Assembly: GCA_947259925.1 (NCBI GenBank)
Contig: CAMYOG010000005.1
Coordinates: 1 to 64,000 of the forward strand
Source of the DNA: Thermoanaerobaculia bacterium
Lineage (GTDB): Bacteria; Acidobacteriota; Thermoanaerobaculia; Multivoradales; JAHEKO01
Reading direction: 5' to 3'
Length of the DNA stretch: 64,000 nt
The translations under genes were made by a program, and so were the position numbers. Each line of letters opens with the position of its first letter. Position 1 is the stretch's first letter. The notes beneath the pieces were generated by a model. The model saw nothing but the letters and a program-made list of their open reading frames with translations. It was not told where the DNA came from and ran no database searches. Positions 57,273 to 64,000 of this stretch are shown in pieces.

Positions 57273-57655
57273 GCGCTGCGGATCGAATCGTCATCAAGGA
57301 CCTCCTTCTACGAGGGATCGTCGGTATCAACGACTGGGAGCGCGACAAGCCGCAGGACATCCTGATCAACGCGACCGTCTTCGCCGATACCCGGCGGGCC
57401 GGGGAGAGCGACGACATCGCCGACGCCTTCAACTACCGCACGCTGACCAAGGCGTTCATCGCCTACGTCGACGACTCGGGCCACTATCTCGTCGAAGCGC
57501 TGGCCGCGCGCCTGGCGCGGATCGCGATCGTCGACATGGGCGCCGAGCGCGTCGTCATCCGGGTGGAGAAGCCGGGCGCGCTGCGCTTCGCCGATTCGGT
57601 CGGGGTGGAGATCGAGCGCGGTCGGTCGGACTTCGCCGGCGATCTCGATGGCTGA
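57269..57655 (+). CDS. folB: Dihydroneopterin aldolase
   Basis: 128 residues. FolB signature: IVIKDLLLRGIVGINDWERDKPQDILINATVFAD, with the conserved Gly-Ile and catalytic-site Glu of NDWERDKPQ, then NYRTLTKAFIAYVDDSGHYLVEALAARLA and VRVEKPGALRFADSVGVEI. It converts dihydroneopterin to 6-hydroxymethyl-dihydropterin plus glycolaldehyde in folate synthesis. ATG overlaps the SDR stop (ATGA). Length is standard for the family. Confidence 0.92.
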   Translation: MSAADRIVIKDLLLRGIVGINDWERDKPQDILINATVFADTRRAGESDDIADAFNYRTLTKAFIAYVDDSGHYLVEALAARLARIAIVDMGAERVVIRVEKPGALRFADSVGVEIERGRSDFAGDLDG

Positions 57656-58178
57656 GGGCGGCTGGCTGGTGATCGCGGTCGGCTCCAACATCGAGCCGAC
57701 GCGGAACCTGCCGGCGGCGCTCGACGAGCTCGGCGAGCGGCTGACCATCGTCGCCGTCTCGACGATCTACGAAACGGAGCCGGTCGGCGCCCCCGACACG
57801 CCCGACTTCTGGAACTCGGCGGTGCTGGTCCGGTCGGAGCTCGGGCCGAGCCGGCTGAAGCTCGAGGTCCTGCGACCGATCGAAGCCGAGCTGGGGCGCA
57901 CGCGCGGCTCCGATCCGAACGCGCCGCGGACCATGGACCTCGACATCGTGCTCTGGAGCGGTGGTGAGCTGGAGGACGTCGAGACCGGGCTGCGGCTCCC
58001 CGACCCGGGCCTCACCCGGCTCGCCCACCTGGTGTTGCCGGTGAGCGAGCTGGTGCCCGAATGGCGCGACCCCGACAGCGGCCGGACCCTGGCGGAGCTC
58101 GCCGAGCGATTCCGGGCCGGGGCGCGCCAGGTGCGGGCCGACGGCTGGCCGACTCTACCTGGGGGCCGGCCAGCGTAG
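57648..58178 (+). CDS. folK: 2-amino-4-hydroxy-6-hydroxymethyldihydropteridine diphosphokinase
   Basis: 176 residues. HPPK motifs: AVGSNIEPTRNLPAALDEL, STIYETEPVGAPDTPDFWNSAVLV, LEVLRPIEAELGRTRGSDPNAPRTMDLDIVLW (with RTxDLDIL-type Asp pair) and LPDPGLTRLAHLVLPVSEL. It pyrophosphorylates the FolB product for sulfonamide-sensitive dihydropteroate synthesis. It overlaps folB by 8 nt and the convergent rhomboid gene by 24 nt. Confidence 0.94.
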   Translation: MAEGGWLVIAVGSNIEPTRNLPAALDELGERLTIVAVSTIYETEPVGAPDTPDFWNSAVLVRSELGPSRLKLEVLRPIEAELGRTRGSDPNAPRTMDLDIVLWSGGELEDVETGLRLPDPGLTRLAHLVLPVSELVPEWRDPDSGRTLAELAERFRAGARQVRADGWPTLPGGRPA

Positions 58179-58925
58179 CCGCGGCAGCGCTCGCGCCGTG
58201 GCTTGCTTGTGGGCGGTGACCAGCTTCGGGCTCCGGAAGACGTAGATCAGTGCGACACCGGCCAGGAAGCCACCGGCGTGGGCCCAGAAGGCGACCCCGC
58301 CCGCCTCGCTGCCGATGGTCGGCAGGCCCATGAGGATCTGCAGCACGAACCAGTAGCCCAGCATCCCCCACGCCGGCACTTCGATCATCCGGACGAGGAA
58401 GCCAAGGATCAGCAGGGTCTGCACGCGCACCTTGGGAAATTGAATCGCGTAGGCGCCCATGACGCCACCGATCGCGCCTGAAGCGCCGACCATCGGGATG
58501 GCGCTGTCAGGGTTGGAGAGGACCTGCGCCGTCGCCGCCGCCAGCCCGCACAGCAGGTAGAAGAGGACGAAACGCCCGCGTCCCATGACGTCCTCGACGT
58601 TGTTGCCGAACACCCAGAGGAACCACATGTTGCCGATCAGGTGCATCCAGCCGCCGTGCATGAACATCGAGCTGATCGAGGTCGTCCAGCTCTCGGAGCC
58701 GCCGATGACGCAGGTATAGCCGGCCCCGAGCGCCACCCCGGTTCCCGCCGGCAGGCTGCCGAGCACCGCACCCGGGATCAGGCCGAGGCGGCAGATCGAC
58801 TCGGCCAGGGCCGGGTTCGTGCCCATCCCCTGGACGAAGATCCAGACCAGGACGTTGGCCGCGATCAGTCCAATCGCGACGACCGCCGGTCGCAGGGTCG
58901 GATTCTCGTCGCGGATCGGAAACAT
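58155..58925 (-). CDS. Rhomboid-family intramembrane serine protease
   Basis: 256 residues with about seven membrane helices. The catalytic dyad is Ser in VGASGAIGG and His in AHAGGFLAG; the TM2 motif HGGWMHLIGNMWFLWVFGNNVED matches rhomboid GNM-type loops. It cleaves transmembrane helices of substrates within the inner membrane. A perfect palindrome (58952-58965) lies between its start and the PrsW stop. Its 3' end overlaps folK. Confidence 0.92.
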   Translation of the reverse strand: MFPIRDENPTLRPAVVAIGLIAANVLVWIFVQGMGTNPALAESICRLGLIPGAVLGSLPAGTGVALGAGYTCVIGGSESWTTSISSMFMHGGWMHLIGNMWFLWVFGNNVEDVMGRGRFVLFYLLCGLAAATAQVLSNPDSAIPMVGASGAIGGVMGAYAIQFPKVRVQTLLILGFLVRMIEVPAWGMLGYWFVLQILMGLPTIGSEAGGVAFWAHAGGFLAGVALIYVFRSPKLVTAHKQATARALPRLRWPAPR

Positions 58926-58951
58926 GCCGGGTGAGACTACGACATGGCGGT

Positions 58952-58965
58952 CGGTTTCGAAACCG
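58952..58965. terminator. Palindromic hairpin between PrsW and rhomboid genes
   Basis: CGGTTTCGAAACCG is a perfect 14-nt palindrome just downstream of the PrsW stop. It could form a short hairpin as a weak terminator or serve as a dyad operator of the rhomboid gene. No T-run follows. Confidence 0.35.
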
Positions 58966-58973
58966 CGACGCCG

Positions 58974-59996
58974 CTAGCGGCGACCCAGAGTGTGGAACTG
59001 CCAGAGATCGCGGCTGCTCATCGAGAAGATCGGCGCCAGCGCCAGTCGGCCGGTGACGCCGATGCTCTGCTCGAGGTACTTGAGCTCCTGGAACCGGGCA
59101 TCGACCTCCGGGTCGGCGGGAGCGTCGAAGCCAGCCTTCTTCATCAGCAGCACCCCCTTGGCCCGAATCGACAGCTCCAGATGTAGCCGGATGAGGCAGA
59201 GCATGTCGGCGACGACCTCGGGCGGGAACTGTCGCTTCAGGTTGTCGAGATAGGTGCCGAGGCGGCTCTCGGTGAACTCGCCCTTGCGGATCACCTCGAG
59301 CAGCTCCTGGTCGGAGTCGAAGCCCGCCGAAAGCCAACTGTGGGTCGCCTTCTCGCTCGCCCGAAAGACCAGTACGAACAGATAGGGCAGAACGACCAGC
59401 AGCAGCAGGGTCGACAGACGCGGCGACAGGACGAAGTGATTGAAGAACGAGTGCACCGCGGTCGCCAGGAGGTACCCGGGCACGAACCACTGCGGGGCGA
59501 TCGAGTCGTGCCGCTCGGTCATCATCTGCGAGGCGACCGCCATCAGGGAGGTCGCGCCGCCGTGCATGATGGCGGTGCCGAAGCCGCGGATCAGCCATAC
59601 CGTGATGTTCGGCTCGCCCAGAACCACGAAGTAGTGGACGTTCTCGACCGCGGCGAAGCCGGCGCCGATCGCGAATCCCCAGACGGCAGCGTCGACCAGG
59701 AAGCCGATCCGTCGCCCGCCGATCGCCAGCGCGATGACCAGGCCCTTCAGAAGCTCCTCGACCGGTGGCCCCACGTAGCGGCGGTAGTCCGCCGCCGAGA
59801 TCCCGAGCAGGTCGATCAGGGCCGGGTTCAAGAAGGCGCTGATGCCGGCGATCACACCGCCGATGGCGAGCAGACCGAGCACCTGGCGGAGCCGGACGAG
59901 CTTGTAGCTGTCGAGTAGGACGAGAGAGAGCAGGAAGGCGACGACGGGCAGGATGCCGAGTACCAGGCAGATGGCGTAGAGGGTGAGGTTGGCCAC
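58974..59996 (-). CDS. PrsW-family intramembrane metalloprotease-like protein
   Basis: 340 residues from GTG 59996. Seven or eight membrane helices with the PrsW motifs: GPPVEELLKGL (EExxK), GAGFAAVENVHYF (ENxxY), GTAIMHGGATS and AVHSFFNHF. In Bacillus PrsW cuts an anti-sigma factor; others act on diverse substrates. A cytoplasmic C-terminal tail of about 115 residues (RASEKATHSWLSAGFDSDQELLE onward), helical and charged, is unusual. It follows the large metallopeptidase-barrel gene by 10 nt, so both are probably co-transcribed. Confidence 0.88.
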   Translation of the reverse strand: MANLTLYAICLVLGILPVVAFLLSLVLLDSYKLVRLRQVLGLLAIGGVIAGISAFLNPALIDLLGISAADYRRYVGPPVEELLKGLVIALAIGGRRIGFLVDAAVWGFAIGAGFAAVENVHYFVVLGEPNITVWLIRGFGTAIMHGGATSLMAVASQMMTERHDSIAPQWFVPGYLLATAVHSFFNHFVLSPRLSTLLLLVVLPYLFVLVFRASEKATHSWLSAGFDSDQELLEVIRKGEFTESRLGTYLDNLKRQFPPEVVADMLCLIRLHLELSIRAKGVLLMKKAGFDAPADPEVDARFQELKYLEQSIGVTGRLALAPIFSMSSRDLWQFHTLGRR

Positions 59997-60006
59997 GGTG
60001 CGCTGG

Positions 60007-62988
60007 CTAGAAGACCTTCAGCGATGCCATGAACTCGTCCCGGGTCGGGTCGCTGTCGTCCAACACTACCGCGTAGCCGAGGGAGAGGGTCATGTCGAGC
60101 CGTGAGAGCACCGTGAATCGGAAGTCGATCTGCGCACCGACGTTGCGGGTCGTCTCCCGGAGCAGGTCCTCGTCGGGCTCGGTCACCAGCACCGAGCCGA
60201 ACAGAGCGGTGCGCGCCCAGGTCAGGTAGCCACCGGGAGAGCCGGCGCCGCGGAAGCGCCAGGGCGGCAGGTTCCACTCCAACATCGCCCGGCCGAAGCT
60301 GCGACCGAAGAGCTCGTTCAGCTCGGCGCCCGGGAACGCGTAGGACTCGCGGTAGCGCTTGATCTCCCCCCGGTCGACGTAGTTGTTGCCGAAGCCACCG
60401 AAGTAGAAGTTCGAGAACGGGTCCTCGCGCCGCCCGAACGCGCGGCCGGCGGCGTTGCGCAGCCAGATCGAGGAGTGGCCGATCGGCAGGGCCCAGCCGA
60501 AGTCGAAGTTGCCGTGGAGCAGCGGGACCGAATGGCCGTCGACGACCTGGTCGGCCGCCATCAGGTTCCACAGGAACCCCTTCTCATCGTCGACCGCGCC
60601 GAGTGATTTCCTGGCGTTGCGATACGCCAACAGCACCTCGGTGGTGAGTAGGGTGTCGACCACCACCGGGACGTTCTGGAACGAGGGCAGGGTATCGAGA
60701 TCGCCGGCGAAGGTGACGTCGAAGTCGACGCTCATGTAGCGTGGCCGGTCGTTGATCAGCGACTTGCGGTAGCCGACTCCCGCCGAGTAGCCGCGTCTGC
60801 CGATCTTGGTCGGGCCGAACAGGTCGTAGAAGTCGGCGTTGTTCCAGCGCGCGTGCAGCCGCCAGTCGTAGCGCCGATAGTTGAGGTCGAAGTGGAATCT
60901 CTCGTCCGAGGCCAGATCGTCGTCGGGCGAGTAGGAGGCGGTGACGTCGAGCCGGTTGAGCGACAGCGGATCGGAGAAATTGAAGCGGTAGCCGAAGGCC
61001 ACCGAGTCCTTGTAGCCCTCGATGACCGGGAACGCCGTCTCGAAGCCGAGGTTGCCGCCCAGGCCATAGTCGCCACGCTCCTGGATGCGCGGCTCGAGCT
61101 CGATCTCTCCCGGAGATCCGGCGACCCACTCCCTGACCACCGGGTGCTTCTCGGCCAGCTGCTGGCCGAGGAAGACGATCGGATTGACGTCCTCGAGCGG
61201 CTCGACCTGGAGTCTGGCCGGTACGAACCCGTCGCCGGTGTAGCGGAAGACGATCAGGTCGCCGGAGTCGTCGAGTGGAATCGGCCGGAAGAAGCCCGAG
61301 TCGGTGTTGGTCATCGCCTCGCTCTCGCCGGTCGCGAGCTCGTAGCGGAAGACGTTCGACGTGCCGGTGAGGGTCGAGGTGCCGAACAGGAAGCGGCCGG
61401 AGGGCGAGAAGGTGAAGCTGCCGGGCACCGTCCCGCCGTAGCTCACCTCCTTGCCGCCCTCGACCTCCCCGGCGAGCAAGCGTTCGATCTCCCAGACGTG
61501 GAGGGCGTGGCGCCCGGTGATCTCGGCCACGGAGCCGGCGATGTACCTGCCGTCGGGCGAGACCGTCGGATCGTAGATCACCTCGCCGTACGGCCACGAG
61601 TGGACCTGATTCCATTCCTCGTAGGGTGCCGGGATTCTGACCAGGGTGGCGATGCCGTTGAAGTGACGGACGCCCCAGATCGACCGATCGGCCCGATTGA
61701 ACGCCAGGCTGCCTACCCGCAGATCCTTGATCAGCGTCTCCGACTTGCCGGTCTCCGGATCGACCGACCGGAGATCGCGGTACTCGTGATTGTCGGTGGT
61801 GTAGAAGATCGTCTTGGTGTCCGGGTCGTAGGTCATCGAGGTGACCGCGTAGACGATCGGGTCTTTGATGTCGATGATCCGCTCGACCGAGCCATCGTCG
61901 AGCGAGATCGAGCCGATGTGCGCCACCGTGCCGGGATAGTTGAAGGCGGCGTAGAGTCGGTTCCGGTCCGGGTCGAAAGAGGCCCGTGAGACCGAGCCGA
62001 GCGCGCGCTCGGACAGATCCTCGTACGGAGTGATCGGGAACTCGCGAATCGCGGCGAGGTTCTTCTCCTGGAACTCCGCTTCCCAGGCGATCCACTCGGC
62101 CCAGATCACCGGTAGCGGCTCGCCGAAGACGTGCTTGAACTGCTTGGCGTAGTAGCGCTTGCTGCCCTCGCGCCGGGAGACCCAGTCGATCACCTTCTCC
62201 GGCCCGTACTGGTAGGCCAGGTAGGAGAGAAACCGAGTGCCGTAGAGGTACGAGTTGGACTCGACCTGGAAATCGATCTTGCGGCCTTCGGCGTCGAGGC
62301 CGAGCGGATCGTAGAAGTAGCTGCCGTCCTTCACCATCGACCGGAAGACCATCTCGTCGTAGGTCCCCTGGGCGCGGCCGCGGCCGCCCGCCATCCACGT
62401 CTCGAGGAAGGTCGCGATGCCCTCCTGGTACCAGCGCGGCGCCGAGACTCTCGGCGCCGTCAGGTAGAAGTAGAGCATCGTCTCGGGCTGCTCGGCGATC
62501 GGCATGACCTTGCCACCGAACAGCCTGCGCCAGCGGCGATCGGCCTTGGTCGCCTGGTCCATCGCCACGATGTGCACCATCTCGTGGTTCATGATCCAGT
62601 TCATCCGCTCGTTGCCGGAGATGGTCTCGTAGTCGAACGCGAGCGGAGCGACCTCGATCGCCATGTTGTTGCGGGGCACGGTGCCGGCGCCGGCGTTGCC
62701 GCTATCAGAGAAGTCGGTCAGCAGCACCCCGACCCGCTCCGAAGGCGTCCAGCCCCAGAGCTCGCGGTGGAACTCCATGGCGTTCTCGAAGCAACGCGCG
62801 GCGTGTGGCGACAGGTAGGAGAGGGTGACCTCGGGGTAGACCAGCTGGAGGTCTTCGGTGGCCAGGTAGGTAAGCTGGCCGCGGGCGGGAGAGCTCCAGA
62901 ACAGGCCGGCGGCACAGGCCGCCACCAGAGCGAGACAACTAAGGAAGTGCCGCCCTTGCGGGCGGCACTCGAAGACAGCAGGCGTCAA
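60007..62988 (-). CDS. Giant secreted protein: MA-clan metallopeptidase, WD/TolB-like propeller and outer-membrane beta-barrel
   Basis: About 993 residues. Signal peptide (about 15-37), a gluzincin-like domain (about 40-300) with HEMVH (135-139) and Glu in WYQEGIATFLE, a TolB/PD40-like propeller (about 330-600; LYAAFNYPGTVAHIGSIS, TIFYTTDNHEYRDLRSV, ASPDGRYIAG-type repeats), and a C-terminal beta-barrel (about 640-993) of alternating hydrophobic strands ending in Phe, the usual BAM signal. It resembles surface proteins annotated as WD40-like/PD40. The start is TTG 62988 and uncertain: no ATG is near, and a perfect hairpin (62946-62969) lies in the first codons. Confidence 0.82.
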   Translation of the reverse strand: MTPAVFECRPQGRHFLSCLALVAACAAGLFWSSPARGQLTYLATEDLQLVYPEVTLSYLSPHAARCFENAMEFHRELWGWTPSERVGVLLTDFSDSGNAGAGTVPRNNMAIEVAPLAFDYETISGNERMNWIMNHEMVHIVAMDQATKADRRWRRLFGGKVMPIAEQPETMLYFYLTAPRVSAPRWYQEGIATFLETWMAGGRGRAQGTYDEMVFRSMVKDGSYFYDPLGLDAEGRKIDFQVESNSYLYGTRFLSYLAYQYGPEKVIDWVSRREGSKRYYAKQFKHVFGEPLPVIWAEWIAWEAEFQEKNLAAIREFPITPYEDLSERALGSVSRASFDPDRNRLYAAFNYPGTVAHIGSISLDDGSVERIIDIKDPIVYAVTSMTYDPDTKTIFYTTDNHEYRDLRSVDPETGKSETLIKDLRVGSLAFNRADRSIWGVRHFNGIATLVRIPAPYEEWNQVHSWPYGEVIYDPTVSPDGRYIAGSVAEITGRHALHVWEIERLLAGEVEGGKEVSYGGTVPGSFTFSPSGRFLFGTSTLTGTSNVFRYELATGESEAMTNTDSGFFRPIPLDDSGDLIVFRYTGDGFVPARLQVEPLEDVNPIVFLGQQLAEKHPVVREWVAGSPGEIELEPRIQERGDYGLGGNLGFETAFPVIEGYKDSVAFGYRFNFSDPLSLNRLDVTASYSPDDDLASDERFHFDLNYRRYDWRLHARWNNADFYDLFGPTKIGRRGYSAGVGYRKSLINDRPRYMSVDFDVTFAGDLDTLPSFQNVPVVVDTLLTTEVLLAYRNARKSLGAVDDEKGFLWNLMAADQVVDGHSVPLLHGNFDFGWALPIGHSSIWLRNAAGRAFGRREDPFSNFYFGGFGNNYVDRGEIKRYRESYAFPGAELNELFGRSFGRAMLEWNLPPWRFRGAGSPGGYLTWARTALFGSVLVTEPDEDLLRETTRNVGAQIDFRFTVLSRLDMTLSLGYAVVLDDSDPTRDEFMASLKVF
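62946..62969 (-). terminator. Perfect 10-bp hairpin with GCAA loop
   Basis: AGTGCCGCCC-4 nt-GGGCGGCACT; on the minus strand the loop is GCAA (a GNRA tetraloop) and TTCCTTAGTT follows, which is moderately U-rich. It lies 52 nt after the stop of the nonapeptide-repeat gene and inside the predicted 5' end of the next gene. It could be a terminator or an attenuator between the two. Confidence 0.5.
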
Positions 62989-63020
62989 GCCCGACGGCGT
63001 ATGACGGCGCCGTCCCCGGC

Positions 63021-63962
63021 TTAGTTCGCGCGTGCTGCGGCTCTCATAGCGTCGTTGCTCAGGGCGTCACGGAACGCCGCGCTGCCGAGCGCGCTCCGGA
63101 ACGCGTCGATGCCGAGCGCGTCCCTGAACGCTGCCACGCCGAGGGCGTCGCGGAAAGCGTCGACGTTCAGCGCGTCACGGAACGCCGCGTTGCCGAGGGC
63201 GTCGCGGAAGGCGGCATTGCCGAGCGCATCGCGGAAGGCGGCGTTGCCGAACGCATCGCGGAAGGCGTCGACGCCGAGCGCGTCACGGAACGCTGCCACG
63301 CCGAGGGCATCCCTGAACGCTGCCACGCCGAGGGCGTCGCGGAAGGCGTCCACGCCGAGGGCATCGCGGAAGGCGGCGTTGCCGAGCGCGTCGCGGAACG
63401 CGTCGTTCTTCATCGCCATCTGGAGGGCGTCGTTGGCGAACGCCGCGCGCAGCGCGTCGTTACCGAGCGCGTCTCGCATGGCGTCGTTGGCCATGGCGTC
63501 GCGGAAGGCGGCGTTGCCCAGGGCGTCGCGCACCGCATCGTTCGCCATGGCGTCTCTAAAGGCGTCGACGCCGAGTGCATCCCGCAACGAAGCTACACCC
63601 AGCGCGTCGCGGAAGGCGTCGGTGCCGAGCGCATCGCGGAAGGCGGCGTTACCGAACGCGTCGCGGAAGGCGGCGTTGCCGAACGCGCTGCGTAGAGCGT
63701 CGACCCCGAGTGCGTCACGGAACGCGTCGACGCCGATCGCGTCGCGGAAGGCGGCGTTGCCCAAGGCCGCACGGACCGCGTCGCTACCGAGCGCGTTCCA
63801 GAGCTGGTCGTTGGAAAGGACCCGCTGCGCGTCCGGATCGTTGACGATCCGGTCGAACGCCTCGGTCTGCATGAAGTCCTGAGCCGACTGGTCGACCTGG
63901 ACGTCGTCCGGCGTGATCTGGTCGGTCTGGTAGCGCTCGGCCGCACCGACCGTGCCGCCCAT
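63021..63962 (-). CDS. Nonapeptide-repeat protein (29 copies of LG(N/V)(A/D)AFRDA), possibly 5' truncated
   Basis: 313 residues from the ATG at 63962, which has GAGGAGG 5 nt upstream; the frame is open to the window edge, so a longer protein is possible. Residues 1-48 are a unique acidic leader (TDQITPDDVQVDQSAQDF). Residues 49-309 are 29 consecutive nine-residue units without a single insertion or deletion, consensus L-G-N/V-A/D-A-F-R-D-A, then ARAN and a stop. Position 1 is Leu/Phe/Met/Ile, positions 5 and 9 mostly Ala, position 6 mostly Phe, 7 almost always Arg. This is not the pentapeptide, TPR or HEAT pattern; probably a helical solenoid. Function unknown; likely secreted or surface partner of the neighbouring OM protein. 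Confidence 0.8.
   Translation of the reverse strand: MGGTVGAAERYQTDQITPDDVQVDQSAQDFMQTEAFDRIVNDPDAQRVLSNDQLWNALGSDAVRAALGNAAFRDAIGVDAFRDALGVDALRSAFGNAAFRDAFGNAAFRDALGTDAFRDALGVASLRDALGVDAFRDAMANDAVRDALGNAAFRDAMANDAMRDALGNDALRAAFANDALQMAMKNDAFRDALGNAAFRDALGVDAFRDALGVAAFRDALGVAAFRDALGVDAFRDAFGNAAFRDALGNAAFRDALGNAAFRDALNVDAFRDALGVAAFRDALGIDAFRSALGSAAFRDALSNDAMRAAARAN
63036..63818 (-). repeat. 27-nt tandem repeat array (29 units)
   Basis: The coding strand repeats a 27-nt unit 29 times (codons for LGNAAFRDA and variants). Units differ mostly at the codons for positions 3-4 (Asn-Ala or Val-Asp/Ala) and at silent sites, so both drift and local duplication or gene conversion have acted. Such arrays change length by slippage. 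Confidence 0.9.
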
Positions 63963-64000
63963 CTGGGCCTCCTCGGACGGTCCGGTGTCGCCGGCGAACT

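Noticed and set aside
63036-63818. CRISPR-like array
   Set aside because: The 27-nt units are contiguous with no spacers and stay in a single reading frame, so this is a protein repeat.

Overview
This is a very GC-rich bacterial chromosome segment with dense, short-spaced genes, many 1-8 nt start/stop overlaps and frequent GTG/TTG starts. The gene content is that of a Gram-negative heterotroph: RND efflux, outer-membrane beta-barrel, murein enzymes, Complex I subunits, 2-oxoglutarate:ferredoxin oxidoreductase, many secreted peptidases, a VWFA-related protein, PilZ, a Reg_prop/GGDEF hybrid and a sigma-54 activator. This mix resembles Acidobacteriota (perhaps Thermoanaerobaculia-like), but there is no rRNA or other marker to prove it. 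I saw no tRNA, rRNA, CRISPR, prophage or intact insertion sequence.

Layout. 1-4.4 kb: end of an isopropylmalate-synthase-like gene, a xerD gene that has lost its catalytic tyrosine, a methyltransferase, an NmrA-like oxidoreductase and a lytic transglycosylase. 4.4-8 kb (minus): CoA-transferase, Mth938-like protein, RsbU-type phosphatase. 8.1-14.5 kb (plus): ferritin-like protein, nuoB-nuoCD-nuoI, then korA-korB from its own promoter. 14.6-19.1 kb (minus): malate dehydrogenase, DUF1015, cysteine-less rhodanese; ECF sigma factor with a membrane protein and a PDZ protein. 19.3-21.7 kb: a TPR protein and an L,D-transpeptidase sharing a C-terminal domain. 21.7-29.3 kb (minus): M14 peptidase, propeller-GGDEF protein, small unknown protein, GGDEF/GAF/sigma-54 activator. 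29.5-37 kb: one adaptor and two RND transporters. 37.2-39.5 kb: fused E1 alpha/beta dehydrogenase, with a small inverted-repeat element inserted at its stop codon. 40-43.6 kb (minus): phosphoesterase and an active/inactive M16 peptidase pair. 43.7-48.3 kb: M28 membrane peptidase, mobA, fdhD, tatD. 48.3-52.1 kb (minus): PilZ protein, MA-clan peptidase, VWFA-like protein. 52.2-56.4 kb: unknown secreted protein, an S9 peptidase broken by an amber codon, and a secreted repeat-type protein bracketed by a duplicated 51-nt leader. 56.5-58.2 kb: SDR-folB-folK folate operon. 58.2-64 kb (minus): rhomboid, PrsW, a giant secreted metallopeptidase/propeller/barrel protein, and a striking 29-copy nonapeptide-repeat protein reaching the window edge.

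How the genes fit together. Carbon and electron flow (korAB, nuo subunits, mdh, E1) dominates the first and middle thirds. Envelope work (transglycosylase, L,D-transpeptidase, RND, OM protein, M16/M28/M14/S9 peptidases, rhomboid, PrsW) dominates the rest. Regulation is by an ECF sigma operon, an RsbU phosphatase, PilZ and two adjacent GGDEF proteins, of which only one keeps the GGDEF motif. The best candidates for undescribed biology are the nonapeptide-repeat protein beside the gluzincin-propeller-barrel protein, the domain shared by three unrelated architectures, the MITE-like element in a stop codon, and the duplicated leader sequence.
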